A DNA stretch of 64,000 nucleotides from Roseateles violae (GTDB lineage Bacteria; Pseudomonadota; Gammaproteobacteria; Burkholderiales; Burkholderiaceae_C), in assembly GCF_030410485.1 (NCBI RefSeq), contig NZ_JAUHHC010000001.1:62001-126000 (forward strand). The letters run 5' to 3'. Of the stretch, positions 24,537-35,400 are shown in pieces. Both the position numbers and the translations under genes were made by a program. The stretch's first letter is position 1. The number at the start of each line of letters is the position of its first letter. The notes beneath the pieces were generated by a model that had not been told where the DNA came from, ran no database searches, and was given only the letters and a program-made list of their open reading frames with translations.

Positions 24537-27500
24537 TCAATCCTTGTTCATCAGGCTCAGCCCGAGGTGTTGAGCAACCGCTGCAGCCCAAACAGTCCCG
24601 GCAATTTGGCTAAGGGAATCATCCAGCACCATCACCGTCCAGCCCTGAGATACCCAGGCATCCAAGAGGTCTGCCTGGTCGTCGCGCAGCACCGCGAGTT
24701 TCTGGGCGACCCAACAGAGTTCAGCGTCGGCCAGCACCTTCCCGTTCGGGTCAGCCAATTCCAGGCCAACTTCTGGAAGTTCTGCACCAGACTTCGCCAA
24801 GGCGCGCAGGCCAGCCTGAAGTGGCGTCAGCGTCTGCTTCAGGACGGCATCCCATGCCACGCCCAAGCCATCAGGCTGCGTTGATGTGGCGGGCTGAGCT
24901 AGAGGTGCTCCACTGAGCACGTGGAACGTCCCTTCGTCGAGGCCCGACGAAGTGACCAGCCAAAGGCCAGGCAAGGTCTGGCTCGTGTTGAACACGTGCA
25001 ACCACTGTCTCCATGCGAGGTGCAGCTCCTCCTCACTTTCGGCAGCTACGTCATCAAGGACCAGCACGCCAGGTGCGGACCAATGGTCAGCAACGTCCAC
25101 CCCTGCCTTCGCCACGTCAAGCGGCCACGCACCAAAGTGCAGGCACCTGCCGCCAGGCTTTGCGACGCTAGGCGCGAATTCCTTGCCGCTCGCCAGTGCA
25201 TGGTCCGGAAGTCGGTGCTTCCATTGCCCGAAGGTGTCTTCACAGGCACTGCGCTCCTGCGGCGTGTGAGGGACCATCAAGAATCCCAGCCAAAGCGCAT
25301 TGCGCTGTAGCTGACGTACCGCCTTGTCTACCTTGTCGCCATCGACAGGTGTTGCGAGCCAGGCGAGCAGCCGCGCCACTGCGTGGTGGGTGAAAGCCTG
25401 CTCCTGCGCGCGCGGAACTCCTGGCGGGGCAATGCTCCCGTTGTGTCGCGACATCGTGACCAGTGGCGAATCCAGGCCTGTGTTCAAGTCACCTTTGAGC
25501 GCCGTCGCAACATCGTTGTGGGTCACCGACCAAACCCAGAACTTTCCGCTCGTAACGAGTGCGCTGCGCTTGAGCGCATCGGCTCCCAACGAGTCCTTGT
25601 GATAAGCCCATCCATCGCAGAACACCGCAATCGGTCGGCGATTGCTGGACGCAGCCCAAGGCCAGATAACAAAGTCAGGCTTGCTGGCGACGGCGACGCC
25701 ATCGTCCGGTCCAATATCTCGCTGGGGCTCAATCTTGTAACGCTGCCCACCCACCTCCAAGACGTAACCCGACTTCCCGTGCACAACGTCCTGCACAAGC
25801 TTCGTCAACGGCACGGTGCCGACCCCACCTAGCCGCTTCAGGCTTTCGATAAAGCGAGCCTCAAGCACCGAGTCGAAGTTGGGGTTGATGTAAATGTCCG
25901 AGATGGTCTTGACCCGCTCCAGCTTGCCCAGAGACCCGACCAGCTCGGTCAGCACGGCCCGCGCGTTGTCTCGCGATACCAGCTCCATGTTCCTGCCCAG
26001 ACGGTATTGGTAGACGCAGCGGTAACAGCCGTCCTTGTCTGGGTCCTGGTTACACGGACACGCCGTCACAGCCTGCAAGGCCATGGTCAGCACATCGCTC
26101 AGGGTGCTTGCGTCATGAGCGAGCAGCTGGTGCAGGTACCCCGTGCCTCCGGGCACCGAATCGAACAGCATCACGTAATGCCGCCGAGGCCCGCCGTTCT
26201 TACCGGGCTCGTCCTGCAGCACCATCCGTAGATGGTCCACCTTGCCGCCGAAGCGCTTCTTCAGACCCAACTGAACAGCCGCCATGAAGGACTGCACGAC
26301 GCGCTCGTCGACACCGTTCTTTGTGTACGGCACAAGGATTCGCAAGGCTTCCGATTCGAACTCCCGGTACAGGTATAGGCATTCGAGGATATTGGCCGGG
26401 TCGTCGCTGCCATGTTTGGGGCAATCGAAGCTGTGGTTCTGCTCCGCCCCTTCGCTATTGCGCTTAGGTGCCTTCTGCACCTTGCCGCAATGGCGACATA
26501 GTCGGAAGCCTGGACGGCCGGACTCCTTGTCCGCGACCTTGAAGGATTCTCCGGGTTTGCTCAACTCGCCGAAGTTGACGTCGCGGAAAGTGACGCGTGA
26601 GATGAACTCGAAGCCGAATGGCAGCTCACCAGTATTGATTTGCCAGGCCTCACGCACGTTCTGCGGCAGAAAGTTCGCCATCAGCTGCCGTACGTAGTAC
26701 TTGGGTTCCCGGTCGTCCGCGCTATCGTCAATGCGAACCTCGGCATCATTGCTGTTGGCGATAGCTTGCTTGAATCGCAGCAGGGTTCGACGTTGGGCTG
26801 CATCCGACCACATCGCATCACCGCAGCGCGGGCAGGCCATGTGCACATCAGCCTCCAACGTCAGATTCTGCATGTGATGACATGAGGGGCAGAAGCGCCA
26901 ATCGTCCGTGCTGGCGAGGCTCATGTTGACCTGGTCCACCTCCACGCGGCGCTGGTTCGCATAGAAGCGGTTCTCCGGCGCGAACTCCGACAGGGCGGAT
27001 TGCGCTGGCCGCTCATACTTGAGCGTGCTCAAAGTGACGTAGGCACCTTGCCCCGGCTCGTCGTTGCCGCGCTTGCGCCACAGGACCGACTTCAACTCGA
27101 CGCCGGACTCCGGGAACGCGTAGTTCGGAATCAACCCGGCGTCAGTCAAGGTGTTCAGCAGGTCGCGACCGTTGATTTCCTTGATGAGCTCCAGCAGCTT
27201 GTCCCGTTCGCGCAGCAGGTTGCTGAGCTCTTCCTTGGTCGCGTCATCCTGCGGCTTCTGCAGCACGCGGGTCTTCGCCTTGTCGAGCTCGTCCTTACGC
27301 TTCTTGTAGCTTTGGCGTTCATCCACCAGCTCTTGCAACGACTTCATCAGCCGAATGCGCAAGCCGTCAGCCTCGCCTTGCCCCTGCATGAAGTCCAGCA
27401 GCCGGCCTCGCACCACGTCGTCGATGTCGCCGGCCAGCATCTTGCAGAAGCCTTGGAACAGGCGGTCCTCGTGTTGCACCACGTAGTCGCTGAAAAGCCG

Positions 27501-30500
27501 AGGGAAGCGGTCCGCTTTGGCCTGTTCCATCGCATCAAGCGCCTGAGAAGTTTTCTCGGGCAAGGCATTCGCGCTGGTCAGACTCGCAACCCAATCGTCC
27601 ATGCAGAAGGCGAAGAGCTGACGACGCAGAACCTCAGCAGCTTGGAGGAATATCCCCGGCGGCGACACCTCGCCAGCCATCATTTCCTGCGTTTCGGCGA
27701 AGAAGTAGAGGTCGTGCGGGCTGTTGCCGTCTGCCAGCGTCGTGGTCATCGCATTGCCATCCCGACGACCGGCTCGGCCTACACGCTGCAGAAAGCTTGC
27801 CTGATTCGGTGGCACCGAACACAAGAGCACCGACGATAGGTCGCCGATATCCACGCCCATCTCGAGCGTGGGCGTCGCCGACAGCAGGTTTTCAAACCAG
27901 GGCCTGGGCTGCTTGCTTTTGAAGCGGCTTTCCAGCGCCTCCCTGATGGGACGTTCCAGCAGACCTGTGTGCTCGGCGGCAATCACTCGTCGCAAGTCAC
28001 CACGGCTGAAGCGCTGCGCCCACCAACCGGCCGCATCGCCGACCAGCACCTCGTACTGGAACTCCGGCGCATCAAGGCACGGCATTCCCAGCAGCAGCTC
28101 CGCGTAGCTACGTGGCACCGTCATGCGGCGCTTGCTCCCCTCCGTCGCGATGAACGCAAGCTCGGTATGAAGCTCCAGCGACTCAGGATTCAACGACCAA
28201 GTGTCACCCTGATGATGCGGCGTCTTGATGACCATCCTCCGGCCGAGCATCGCGTTCAACGCTTCGATATACATGTCGGCAGCCAGGCCCTTGCCGAGCA
28301 GCGTTTCACCACCTAGCGCTGCATGGGCCCAGCGGTCAAACCACGTCGCGCGCCTCTGGTTCCGTAGCTTGTCGAAGTCGCGCTGAGTCCCTAGGGTGAG
28401 GAAGACCGGTCTGGGCGTGCTCTGGCCCATGGACGGAAGCCACTCGCGACGCCCGCCAGTCTCGCGGAGTGCGTACACGTTCCCATCCCCGGCATAGCTG
28501 CCAAGCTCCGCATGCATGACCGCGCCACGCCGGCGCAAATGCATCAGGAAGCCCCAAAGCCAGCGGGCAACCGTTCGCTGCTCCAACCCCTTGGCGCCGA
28601 ACTGCTCGTGGTAGGTCGGTAGCAACTCTTCAGCCACTTCGTCCAATATTTGCCAGGGCACGCAGAGTGCGGCCTTGCCAATCCGCTCCAGGGTCCGACC
28701 GCGCTGGCTTTGATACGTGAACTCCGTGTAGACCTGCCAGAGGAAGCGCTTCCTGACCTTGGCCGGCAGCTTGCTGTGGGCAGGCAGCTGCAAGTGCTTC
28801 GGCAACTCCACCGACCAGTCGTGCTGCCAAGTCATGTTTGGCGCGATGAATTCCGAGACCAACTCCTCTGGGGAGAGGAAAAGCACCGAACCTGGAGTGG
28901 CGAAGCGTTTCTCGACCTCGTCAAGAAAGTTCGACCAGCTCATCACCGGCTGATTGAGCTCGTCCAGCACGTGAGCCAACCCAGTACGCACGTTGTTCAG
29001 CCAGGTGCGCGCCCCAAAGAAGCCTGCACGGTGCGCTGCATCCTGCACCGAGTCAGAAAAGGCAATGAGCTTCTTGTCGTCGTTGAATACGCTGGCCCAA
29101 CTGCTTTCGACCACCTGCGAACCCAGCGTGGCGTTCCGCGCACCCAGCAGCAGCAGGGAGTCCGTCTCGCCGCATGCAGGGCAGGCGTTGTCATGCAAGG
29201 TGAACTGTGCCTGGCCTCGGGTCTGCGACTTCTGTGCGATGACCCGGAATACGTTAAGCAGCTCCTGATGCCCGCATGCCAGGCAAGCATCCTGTGCCTG
29301 CTGCAAAGTACCGCAAGCCACGCATATCCGTTCCGTAACACCCTCCACATGACTGCGTTGGATGCTCTCGGCGGCATAAAGCCGAGTGGCTTCGGGTCGA
29401 CGGGAGAACCAGGTGTTGTAAATCTCATCCAGCTTGGTCGATACCTTGCTGCTGCCTTGAACGAGGCGTGACAGCCACCCCGTTGTGCGGCACTGGTTGC
29501 ACTGAATCATCGGCAGGTACACACCATCGCGCTCGCCTGGCAGGTCGCGCTCACTGCGCAGTCGTGTGCCGTCCGGCGAGACGCTGAGCTTTCCGACCAT
29601 GCGGCGCAACTCGCGCACCCAAAGCTGCATGCGCAGGGTAACCAGGGGCTGCCGATTCTCGCGAAGCGCCCAGGCCAACAACACCAACAAGGCGTCGAGT
29701 ACCTGGCCGACCTGGGTTGAGTTGGCGGCAGGCATGTGGCGGGCAAACGCCTCAGTCAGTTCTTGGTAGCCGACCACGCCCCCCTTTCCCAGCTTCAGCA
29801 GATTCACGAAAAGCTGATGCTGCTTCAGCAGCGCACCAAGCGCCTGTCGCCACGCCGCGTCGCTGACGTCGAGGGGCTGTACCTCTTCGGGGAAGAACAG
29901 CTTGAACCAAGCCTGGACTGCCTGCTCGGGCGTTGCATAGCGGGCTGCATCTAGCTCCGCGGCGAGCTCCGCACGGAAGGCGAACATGAAGTTCACCGGT
30001 GCGTCCTCCAGGAAGGCGCCGACCGTCTGTCGGCTTTCGGTCACCACCGCTTGCTCGTCAAACGGCACCCCGAAGACCTGTCGCGCGTAATCGCGCAGCG
30101 GCTTTGTATCGGAGGCCCCCCCAAGCGTTGCCGAGGTACCAGCACAGATGAGGTGCTGGTCCGGCGTCTGCAAGCGTGCTCGAAGGCGACGCAGCAGCAG
30201 GGCCAGGTCAGTGCCTTGTGCGCCATCGAAGGTGTGCAGCTCATCGACCACGACGTAACGGAGAGTGGTCGGTGTGTTCTGCGCCCAGAGCTGCCGGTCC
30301 TTGGGTCGCAGCATCAGGTAGTCCAGCATCTTGTAGTTGGTCAACAAGATGTCTGGCGGGTGCTTGCGCAAGGTCTCCCGGTCGGTGATGACCGAGGTCG
30401 CTGTCATGACCGCGCCCTCGCCAGGCGCCGATGCCCAACCACCCACATAGAGACCTACACGCAAGCCCACAAACGCTGGAGTGGACGCGACAAGCTCTGC

Positions 30501-30938
30501 AATGCGGCGTGCCTGGTCCGAAGCCAGTGCATTCATCGGATAGATGACCAGCGCCTTGACCCCGGCTTCTTTCGCTGCCTTTGCTCGCGCACAGTGGTCC
30601 AGCACTGGATATAGGAAGCACTCGGTCTTGCCGCTGCCGGTCCCGGTAGCCACCAGCGTACTGAGCCCCAACCGCTGGCTCGACATGCGCTCCCATGCGC
30701 GCTCTTGGTGGCTGAAGCCGGGGAAGGTCGTCTCAAATCCCGGGAAGAAGCCCCGTCCAGCACTACCCACACTGAACGGCAGCCCAACCTGGACGTAGGG
30801 GCCCTTCAACCAGGCCTCCTCGTCCTCCACGAACCGCGTTATCAGCCCATGCATGAACGAGTCGGCGGGCTCAAAAGCCGAAATCAGGAACTGCTTGAGT
30901 CCAGTCTGGATGTCACGTGCGAGCAGGGATGGGAGCAT
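24537..30938 (-). CDS. Giant YprA/DruE-type helicase with DUF1998 and Vsr-like nuclease domain
   Basis: A 2133-residue superfamily 2 helicase. Walker A ATGTGSGKTE (about 97-106); DEAD-type box VVDELHTFDGAQGTD (about 230-244); SATLG; several CxxC zinc knuckles (about 475-620); helicase C core with TPTLEMGVDIGDLS (about 1015-1028) and QRVGRAGRRDGN (about 1055); more zinc knuckles (about 1345-1500); and the DUF1998 signature CNQDPDKDGCYRC (about 1632). After this, PDFVIWPWA and IAVFCDGWAYH (about 1750-1785) fit a Vsr/MutH-like PD-(D/E)XK nuclease fold. Size and order match Druantia DruE and the YprA helicase family better than the separate DrmA and DrmB of DISARM. It is sixth in the operon, 28 bp after the SIR2 gene. 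Confidence 0.88.
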   Translation of the reverse strand: MLPSLLARDIQTGLKQFLISAFEPADSFMHGLITRFVEDEEAWLKGPYVQVGLPFSVGSAGRGFFPGFETTFPGFSHQERAWERMSSQRLGLSTLVATGTGSGKTECFLYPVLDHCARAKAAKEAGVKALVIYPMNALASDQARRIAELVASTPAFVGLRVGLYVGGWASAPGEGAVMTATSVITDRETLRKHPPDILLTNYKMLDYLMLRPKDRQLWAQNTPTTLRYVVVDELHTFDGAQGTDLALLLRRLRARLQTPDQHLICAGTSATLGGASDTKPLRDYARQVFGVPFDEQAVVTESRQTVGAFLEDAPVNFMFAFRAELAAELDAARYATPEQAVQAWFKLFFPEEVQPLDVSDAAWRQALGALLKQHQLFVNLLKLGKGGVVGYQELTEAFARHMPAANSTQVGQVLDALLVLLAWALRENRQPLVTLRMQLWVRELRRMVGKLSVSPDGTRLRSERDLPGERDGVYLPMIQCNQCRTTGWLSRLVQGSSKVSTKLDEIYNTWFSRRPEATRLYAAESIQRSHVEGVTERICVACGTLQQAQDACLACGHQELLNVFRVIAQKSQTRGQAQFTLHDNACPACGETDSLLLLGARNATLGSQVVESSWASVFNDDKKLIAFSDSVQDAAHRAGFFGARTWLNNVRTGLAHVLDELNQPVMSWSNFLDEVEKRFATPGSVLFLSPEELVSEFIAPNMTWQHDWSVELPKHLQLPAHSKLPAKVRKRFLWQVYTEFTYQSQRGRTLERIGKAALCVPWQILDEVAEELLPTYHEQFGAKGLEQRTVARWLWGFLMHLRRRGAVMHAELGSYAGDGNVYALRETGGRREWLPSMGQSTPRPVFLTLGTQRDFDKLRNQRRATWFDRWAHAALGGETLLGKGLAADMYIEALNAMLGRRMVIKTPHHQGDTWSLNPESLELHTELAFIATEGSKRRMTVPRSYAELLLGMPCLDAPEFQYEVLVGDAAGWWAQRFSRGDLRRVIAAEHTGLLERPIREALESRFKSKQPRPWFENLLSATPTLEMGVDIGDLSSVLLCSVPPNQASFLQRVGRAGRRDGNAMTTTLADGNSPHDLYFFAETQEMMAGEVSPPGIFLQAAEVLRRQLFAFCMDDWVASLTSANALPEKTSQALDAMEQAKADRFPRLFSDYVVQHEDRLFQGFCKMLAGDIDDVVRGRLLDFMQGQGEADGLRIRLMKSLQELVDERQSYKKRKDELDKAKTRVLQKPQDDATKEELSNLLRERDKLLELIKEINGRDLLNTLTDAGLIPNYAFPESGVELKSVLWRKRGNDEPGQGAYVTLSTLKYERPAQSALSEFAPENRFYANQRRVEVDQVNMSLASTDDWRFCPSCHHMQNLTLEADVHMACPRCGDAMWSDAAQRRTLLRFKQAIANSNDAEVRIDDSADDREPKYYVRQLMANFLPQNVREAWQINTGELPFGFEFISRVTFRDVNFGELSKPGESFKVADKESGRPGFRLCRHCGKVQKAPKRNSEGAEQNHSFDCPKHGSDDPANILECLYLYREFESEALRILVPYTKNGVDERVVQSFMAAVQLGLKKRFGGKVDHLRMVLQDEPGKNGGPRRHYVMLFDSVPGGTGYLHQLLAHDASTLSDVLTMALQAVTACPCNQDPDKDGCYRCVYQYRLGRNMELVSRDNARAVLTELVGSLGKLERVKTISDIYINPNFDSVLEARFIESLKRLGGVGTVPLTKLVQDVVHGKSGYVLEVGGQRYKIEPQRDIGPDDGVAVASKPDFVIWPWAASSNRRPIAVFCDGWAYHKDSLGADALKRSALVTSGKFWVWSVTHNDVATALKGDLNTGLDSPLVTMSRHNGSIAPPGVPRAQEQAFTHHAVARLLAWLATPVDGDKVDKAVRQLQRNALWLGFLMVPHTPQERSACEDTFGQWKHRLPDHALASGKEFAPSVAKPGGRCLHFGAWPLDVAKAGVDVADHWSAPGVLVLDDVAAESEEELHLAWRQWLHVFNTSQTLPGLWLVTSSGLDEGTFHVLSGAPLAQPATSTQPDGLGVAWDAVLKQTLTPLQAGLRALAKSGAELPEVGLELADPNGKVLADAELCWVAQKLAVLRDDQADLLDAWVSQGWTVMVLDDSLSQIAGTVWAAAVAQHLGLSLMNKD

Positions 30939-30966
30939 CAGGCTGTCGTCCTATGCAATTTACTTT

Positions 30967-31830
30967 TCACGTTGGTTTCTTCCGTTTCGATTTGCCCGCC
31001 AGAGGCTCCTTCTTCAGTCCATCGGCATCGGTCCGGAGCTGATTCAAGAAGCTCGCTAGCGATGCTGACGGGTCTGCACCATCACCGACGATGGCTTCGA
31101 CTCCGCGCGAGCGCAGCACTTCAGCCTGGACGGCATTCGGCCGGGTCAGAAAGACATAAGACTTGGGACGAACCTCTTGCTCGGGCTCCTGCTCCCACTG
31201 CATTTGGAGCCGATACATCAGGTACCGGATATTGATATCCGCGAGGCTGTATCCGATGAAGAGGAGCGACTTGCCCAACGCATCCGCTCGCAACTTGACG
31301 TCCAGCGGTGATTCGAATGACAAGCGCTCGAAGTAGCTGGACTCTGTGAACACCATGCCCGACGGCACGGTCAGGTCCCCGTGGAGCTTGACGATTTGAA
31401 CGGCCTCATGGTGCACATCCACCATGTCCTTGACACTCAGGATGCGTTTGTAGGGCCGACTCATTGCGCGATGAGCTCGCTCAAGGAAGCTGTCGAAGTT
31501 GGTTGTGTAGATGGACTTGCAGCCAAGTTCCACCAGCGCTCGATGGACTGGCGAAGCGGCTACATCGCGCTCGGGTACGTTCCACTTGGCTTGCAGATGC
31601 CGCTGCAGCTCCTGCAGCCCCTTTTTTTCAAGGTGGTAGTACTCCGCCAAAGTTAGGTAGTCCCCGAAGCCTTCAAAGATGGCGCCATCAAAGCCGAGGT
31701 GGCCTCCAATCTCCCGAATCAACGCGGAGTAGGACGGGAGCTTTAGCGACATCGACACGCCGGCACCCACGAACAGGATGACCTGACCATTGGCGAGCTT
31801 GCGCGCAAGCTCCGGCGGAACGTTGCTCAT
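30967..31830 (-). CDS. SIR2-like domain protein (putative NAD-consuming defence effector)
   Basis: A 287-residue stand-alone SIR2_2-type protein. Seen: the dinucleotide loop FVGAGVSM (20-27), TTNFDSFLE with the catalytic-site Asn (about 109-117), KLHGD with the catalytic His (His150) and FIGYSLADINIRYL (about 194-207). In many antiphage systems such domains deplete NAD+ on infection. Both key residues are intact, so activity is plausible. The C-terminal tail is basic (GKSKRKKPT). Its ATG overlaps the stop of the HAM1-like gene (ATGA), which argues for coupled synthesis of the two nucleotide-acting proteins. Confidence 0.9.
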   Translation of the reverse strand: MSNVPPELARKLANGQVILFVGAGVSMSLKLPSYSALIREIGGHLGFDGAIFEGFGDYLTLAEYYHLEKKGLQELQRHLQAKWNVPERDVAASPVHRALVELGCKSIYTTNFDSFLERAHRAMSRPYKRILSVKDMVDVHHEAVQIVKLHGDLTVPSGMVFTESSYFERLSFESPLDVKLRADALGKSLLFIGYSLADINIRYLMYRLQMQWEQEPEQEVRPKSYVFLTRPNAVQAEVLRSRGVEAIVGDGADPSASLASFLNQLRTDADGLKKEPLAGKSKRKKPT

Positions 31831-32378
31831 GCGACCTCTCCGTCCAGATGGTCTCGGAGTGCCTCTAGCGCCCTGCGCCGCATGGATATCTCATTCTTGA
31901 ACGCCCCCATCTCGCTGAACGTCTGCTCATATCCCAGGGGCTGGAAGATGCAGTCCCACTGGAAGCCGTGGTCGATTCTTGGAGGCGCCACGATACGTCC
32001 CTCAATCTCACCCAGGAACACATGGACCCGGCGGCCATCGACATAGCCGATGTAGGTCTTAGCAAGTACGGGTCTATCTTTGTCGTTGAAGAGGTCTGAG
32101 AACTTCTCCTTGCGCAGGGTGTCCCAGAAAATTTGAGTCAGCCCGCCCGGAAAGCCGTTCAGCAGGTCCAGGTACAGGCCCGTATGTTCGACGAAGAGTG
32201 GCCTCCCCAGCTTCTGGAACGCCCTCGTGGCCTTGTCCCGAACCAACGCGTCGGTGTCGACGGTTTGCAACTCTTGAATTTCGGTGCGGTCCGCGATGAC
32301 ATCGACGCCGCGCGGCGCCAGGATTGCAGCCGCCTCAGCGTGCTTGTGCGGGTTCTTGGACATGAAGATGAGCTTCAT
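31827..32378 (-). CDS. HAM1/RdgB/ITPase-like protein with altered catalytic residues
   Basis: A 183-residue member of the non-canonical purine NTP pyrophosphatase fold. Substrate-loop SKNPHKHAEA (7-16) and GFQWDCIFQPLGY plus TFSEM (138-157) align well with RdgB. Two key places differ: the acidic pair before the T/S-G is VEHTG, so the catalytic Asp is His65, and the conserved SHR near the end is SMR (165-167). Canonical enzymes hydrolyse ITP and XTP to monophosphates; here the chemistry may be changed or replaced by sensing. The start is chosen at MKLIFMSKN, 25 bp after the methylase stop; a longer frame overlaps the methylase and is not conserved. Confidence 0.82.
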   Translation of the reverse strand: MKLIFMSKNPHKHAEAAAILAPRGVDVIADRTEIQELQTVDTDALVRDKATRAFQKLGRPLFVEHTGLYLDLLNGFPGGLTQIFWDTLRKEKFSDLFNDKDRPVLAKTYIGYVDGRRVHVFLGEIEGRIVAPPRIDHGFQWDCIFQPLGYEQTFSEMGAFKNEISMRRRALEALRDHLDGEVA

Positions 32379-32403
32379 GGCGCAGTCCTGCTGTTGCAGC
32401 CAA

Positions 32404-35400
32404 TCATTGCAGGCTCCCCTCTCGCTCCGCCTCAAAGAACGCCCATGCGATGCGGTAGTCGTCCTCGCGGTTGGCGCGGACGAAGGGGGCGACGTAGCGG
32501 CGCTCCACGGTGCGAGGGCCGCCGGGCAGGGTGTCGTCGGTGACCCATTGGGTGACGACGGTGCCATCGGGGACCTTGGGCTGGCCGCCCTCCGGCGTGT
32601 CGGCATAGGTCCACAGGTCGTCCCAGCCGAAGTTGCCGTCGCGGGTTTTGCCGTCGGAGGCCTGGATGCGGGCCTTGGGCGTCTTGCTGCCGCCTTTGCG
32701 CGGCAGGCCGACGCCGACAAGGCCCTTGCTGTTGGTGAAGACGATGCGGCCGTTGATGTCGTACCAGGTGTCGCGCTCGTAGCCCTGCATCACCGGGAAC
32801 TGCACGCGGTAGATGAGCAGCAGTTCGTCCAGTGTCAGACCGATGGCTTGTGCCACCAGAACGTCGGTTTCAACCAGCGCCATGCGACGGGCGTAGTCGC
32901 TGCGTAGGGCGCAATGTCGAGCCCAAGTGGAAGTGAGGCCGCTCCAGAAGTCCTGCGGGAGGCGCGGGTTAATGGACTGGCTCCAGCGTTGCTCCGCGAA
33001 CTCAACGTCGTAGACCTGCTCCCACAAGGGGGCGAAGTGGGTCGTAAGGCAGTTAAGCGACAGCGCGCGAGCGAAGGCGCTGGGCATCCACTGCTTTGCG
33101 ATGGGCAGTTGACCTACGAATGAAAGGTTCGCATGCCCAGCTCCGGTGGACTTGACACGGAAGTCTGCAACCAGAGAGGCAAAAAATGTCAACGCAGCGC
33201 ACAGTTGCTTGTTGTCCTGGAATGCATGTGACAGCACGGTGTGTACGTGCGAAACACCCGGCGGAATGAGCGCGACATGAAAAGTGCGCTCAGCGGTTTG
33301 ATTGAGCATTTCGCGGTTCGCCAAGCGATACCTCGCAGAGTGAGGTCCCGCCGAAACACCGCTTAGCTTTGCGACAGGTAGCCGACGTGCATACTCGGCT
33401 GAGTCTTCCATCGGCCGGTAGTTGGTGCGAGGTAAGTAGTCATCGGGAATGCTACTGAGGTCCAGAACGTCATAGTGATTGCTGGCGACACATCGGTTCA
33501 TAGGTGTCTTGTTCAGCGGAGTGCCAACAAAGAAGTGCGGGCCGGAGAGCACCCAATCCTCAGGCGTCTTTGGAAACGCGTTGTCGCCGGGCGGGCGGCG
33601 GACCAAAGTGCCGTCGCGTTGCGAGTACGTCTCGTCGAACATCACGGTCGAGTAGTAGCCATCGCCTAGGTCTGCCAGCCGTAGCGGCCAGGCGGCTAGC
33701 TTGGCGAGCACACTGCTGAGTGTCTGCGCGTGTATTGCCGGGAGGCGAGCGCGGAGGGCTGAGGTACCTGGTTCGTCATAAAGCTGGGCAAACACCGCCA
33801 ACGCGGCTTCATCCGCGCGAACGATGCGTTGGGCATGGCCGGCAGTGTTCCATTGGCCGGCCTCATTCTTGTAGCCACCAACAACGCCATTTCCATCATG
33901 CTGGTAGCAGGTGTCAACCGTTGTCGGGGTAAACAGGTTGGCCAGTTGGTCAAAGGCTGGGGCGCTGCGCTGCGCACCGTAGATGTTGACGCTGTATTTG
34001 GTGTGGTGGTCGACTTCGGCGAAGAGTTGCAGTTCGTTGACGAACCCGAAATGCCGTCGCAACCGCCTGTACATCGCCTCACGCAGACCTCCCCCCTTGG
34101 GGTCGTCGTACGGACCTTCTGGATGTAGCAGCCCGGTCACGCCCTTCGCCCCATTCAGCCCCCAAGCCAGCGGCATAAAGCACTTATACAGGTTGGTCTG
34201 CACGCCCTTAAGTAGTGGGTAGTTCTGAACGGCATTCAGGCTGTTCTGCGTGCCCTCAGCCTCTTCCAGTTCGGCGGTCCACGCGACCTGCAGACCAGTA
34301 TGTCGAGCAAAGGCCTGCTCGCGCGCCTTCGTCAGCTCATTCGCGCTAAAGGCTCGGATGGCGAAAAGCGGGTTGAACTCTCCCAGCACTCCGGCTTCGT
34401 TCCACTCCACCTTGAGCCACGGTGGGTTCCCCAGGATGAGGTCGAAGCCGCCGCGCTGAATCAGCACATCTGCAAAGCACAGCTCCCAGTGCATGAAGCG
34501 CCGCCGAGAGGCGATGCCCTCCACCACCGCCACGCGCGGGAAGTGCTCGCGCAGCTTCTTGATGCGCAGTTGCCCAAAACGGTCGTGCAAGTTGGGCTGC
34601 TCGGCCGGCTGTTGCAGCGTGAGTTGCACCTCGAACCCCGCCAAAGTCGGCTGCACCTCTGGCACCAGCAGCTGAGGCTCTTCCTTTGCGGGCAAAAGCT
34701 CCAGCGAGCCTTGCGGCGTCAGGTCCACCACATTGCCTTCCAGGATGGCGCCGACCTCCATCCACCACGCCTCCCGGCTCGGCAGTCGGTCGCTCTCGGT
34801 CATGGGCCAGAACCACAGCGCGCACCAATAGTCCATCACCAGCTTCAGCCGTCGGAAGGGTGTGGCGAGGTCGCCATCCTCGTTCAGCAGACCTTGGCGC
34901 CGGACGTCTTCCTTTTGCGCGCGGGACAGCGGCGATTGTTCGCCGTCGTGAGAATTTTGATGCGGCCAGATGTCGAGCGGGTCCTCGGTCTTGGCACGGT
35001 CACGCGCCAGCGCCTGCGTATGCTCTATCCACAGCTCTTCGACCTTGGCGCTCAGTTGCTGCAGGCGTGCCACCTCGTGCTGCTCCAGCGGCGCGTTGAA
35101 GGCCTTGCGCCATTTCTTCAGCCGCTCAAAGTCATCGGGGTAGAGCTTCTTGGCGTCCTTGTCGCCGTAGTCGGCCATGCCTGGGTCGGGCAACAGGAAG
35201 TGCCAGATTTCGTCGGGCCTACGGGGCTCAGCCAAGTTGACCTTGCGCGGCGGCTCCTCATGCCAGGCAGGCTTGGCACCTTTTATAACGCTGGTGGCGT
35301 GGAACACCTGGCGGCGTGCGCCAATGAGGCTGTTGCCGGCGAAGAGCTGGTACCCGAACCAAGGCACGCGGGCCGGCTTGAGCGGCAGCGGGTTGCCGTC

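Noticed and set aside
32379-32720. An N-terminal extension of the HAM1-like gene
   Set aside because: The extra residues are Arg/Ala/Pro-rich, read in another frame of the methylase 3' end, and the family's N-terminal strand starts at MKLIFMSKN.
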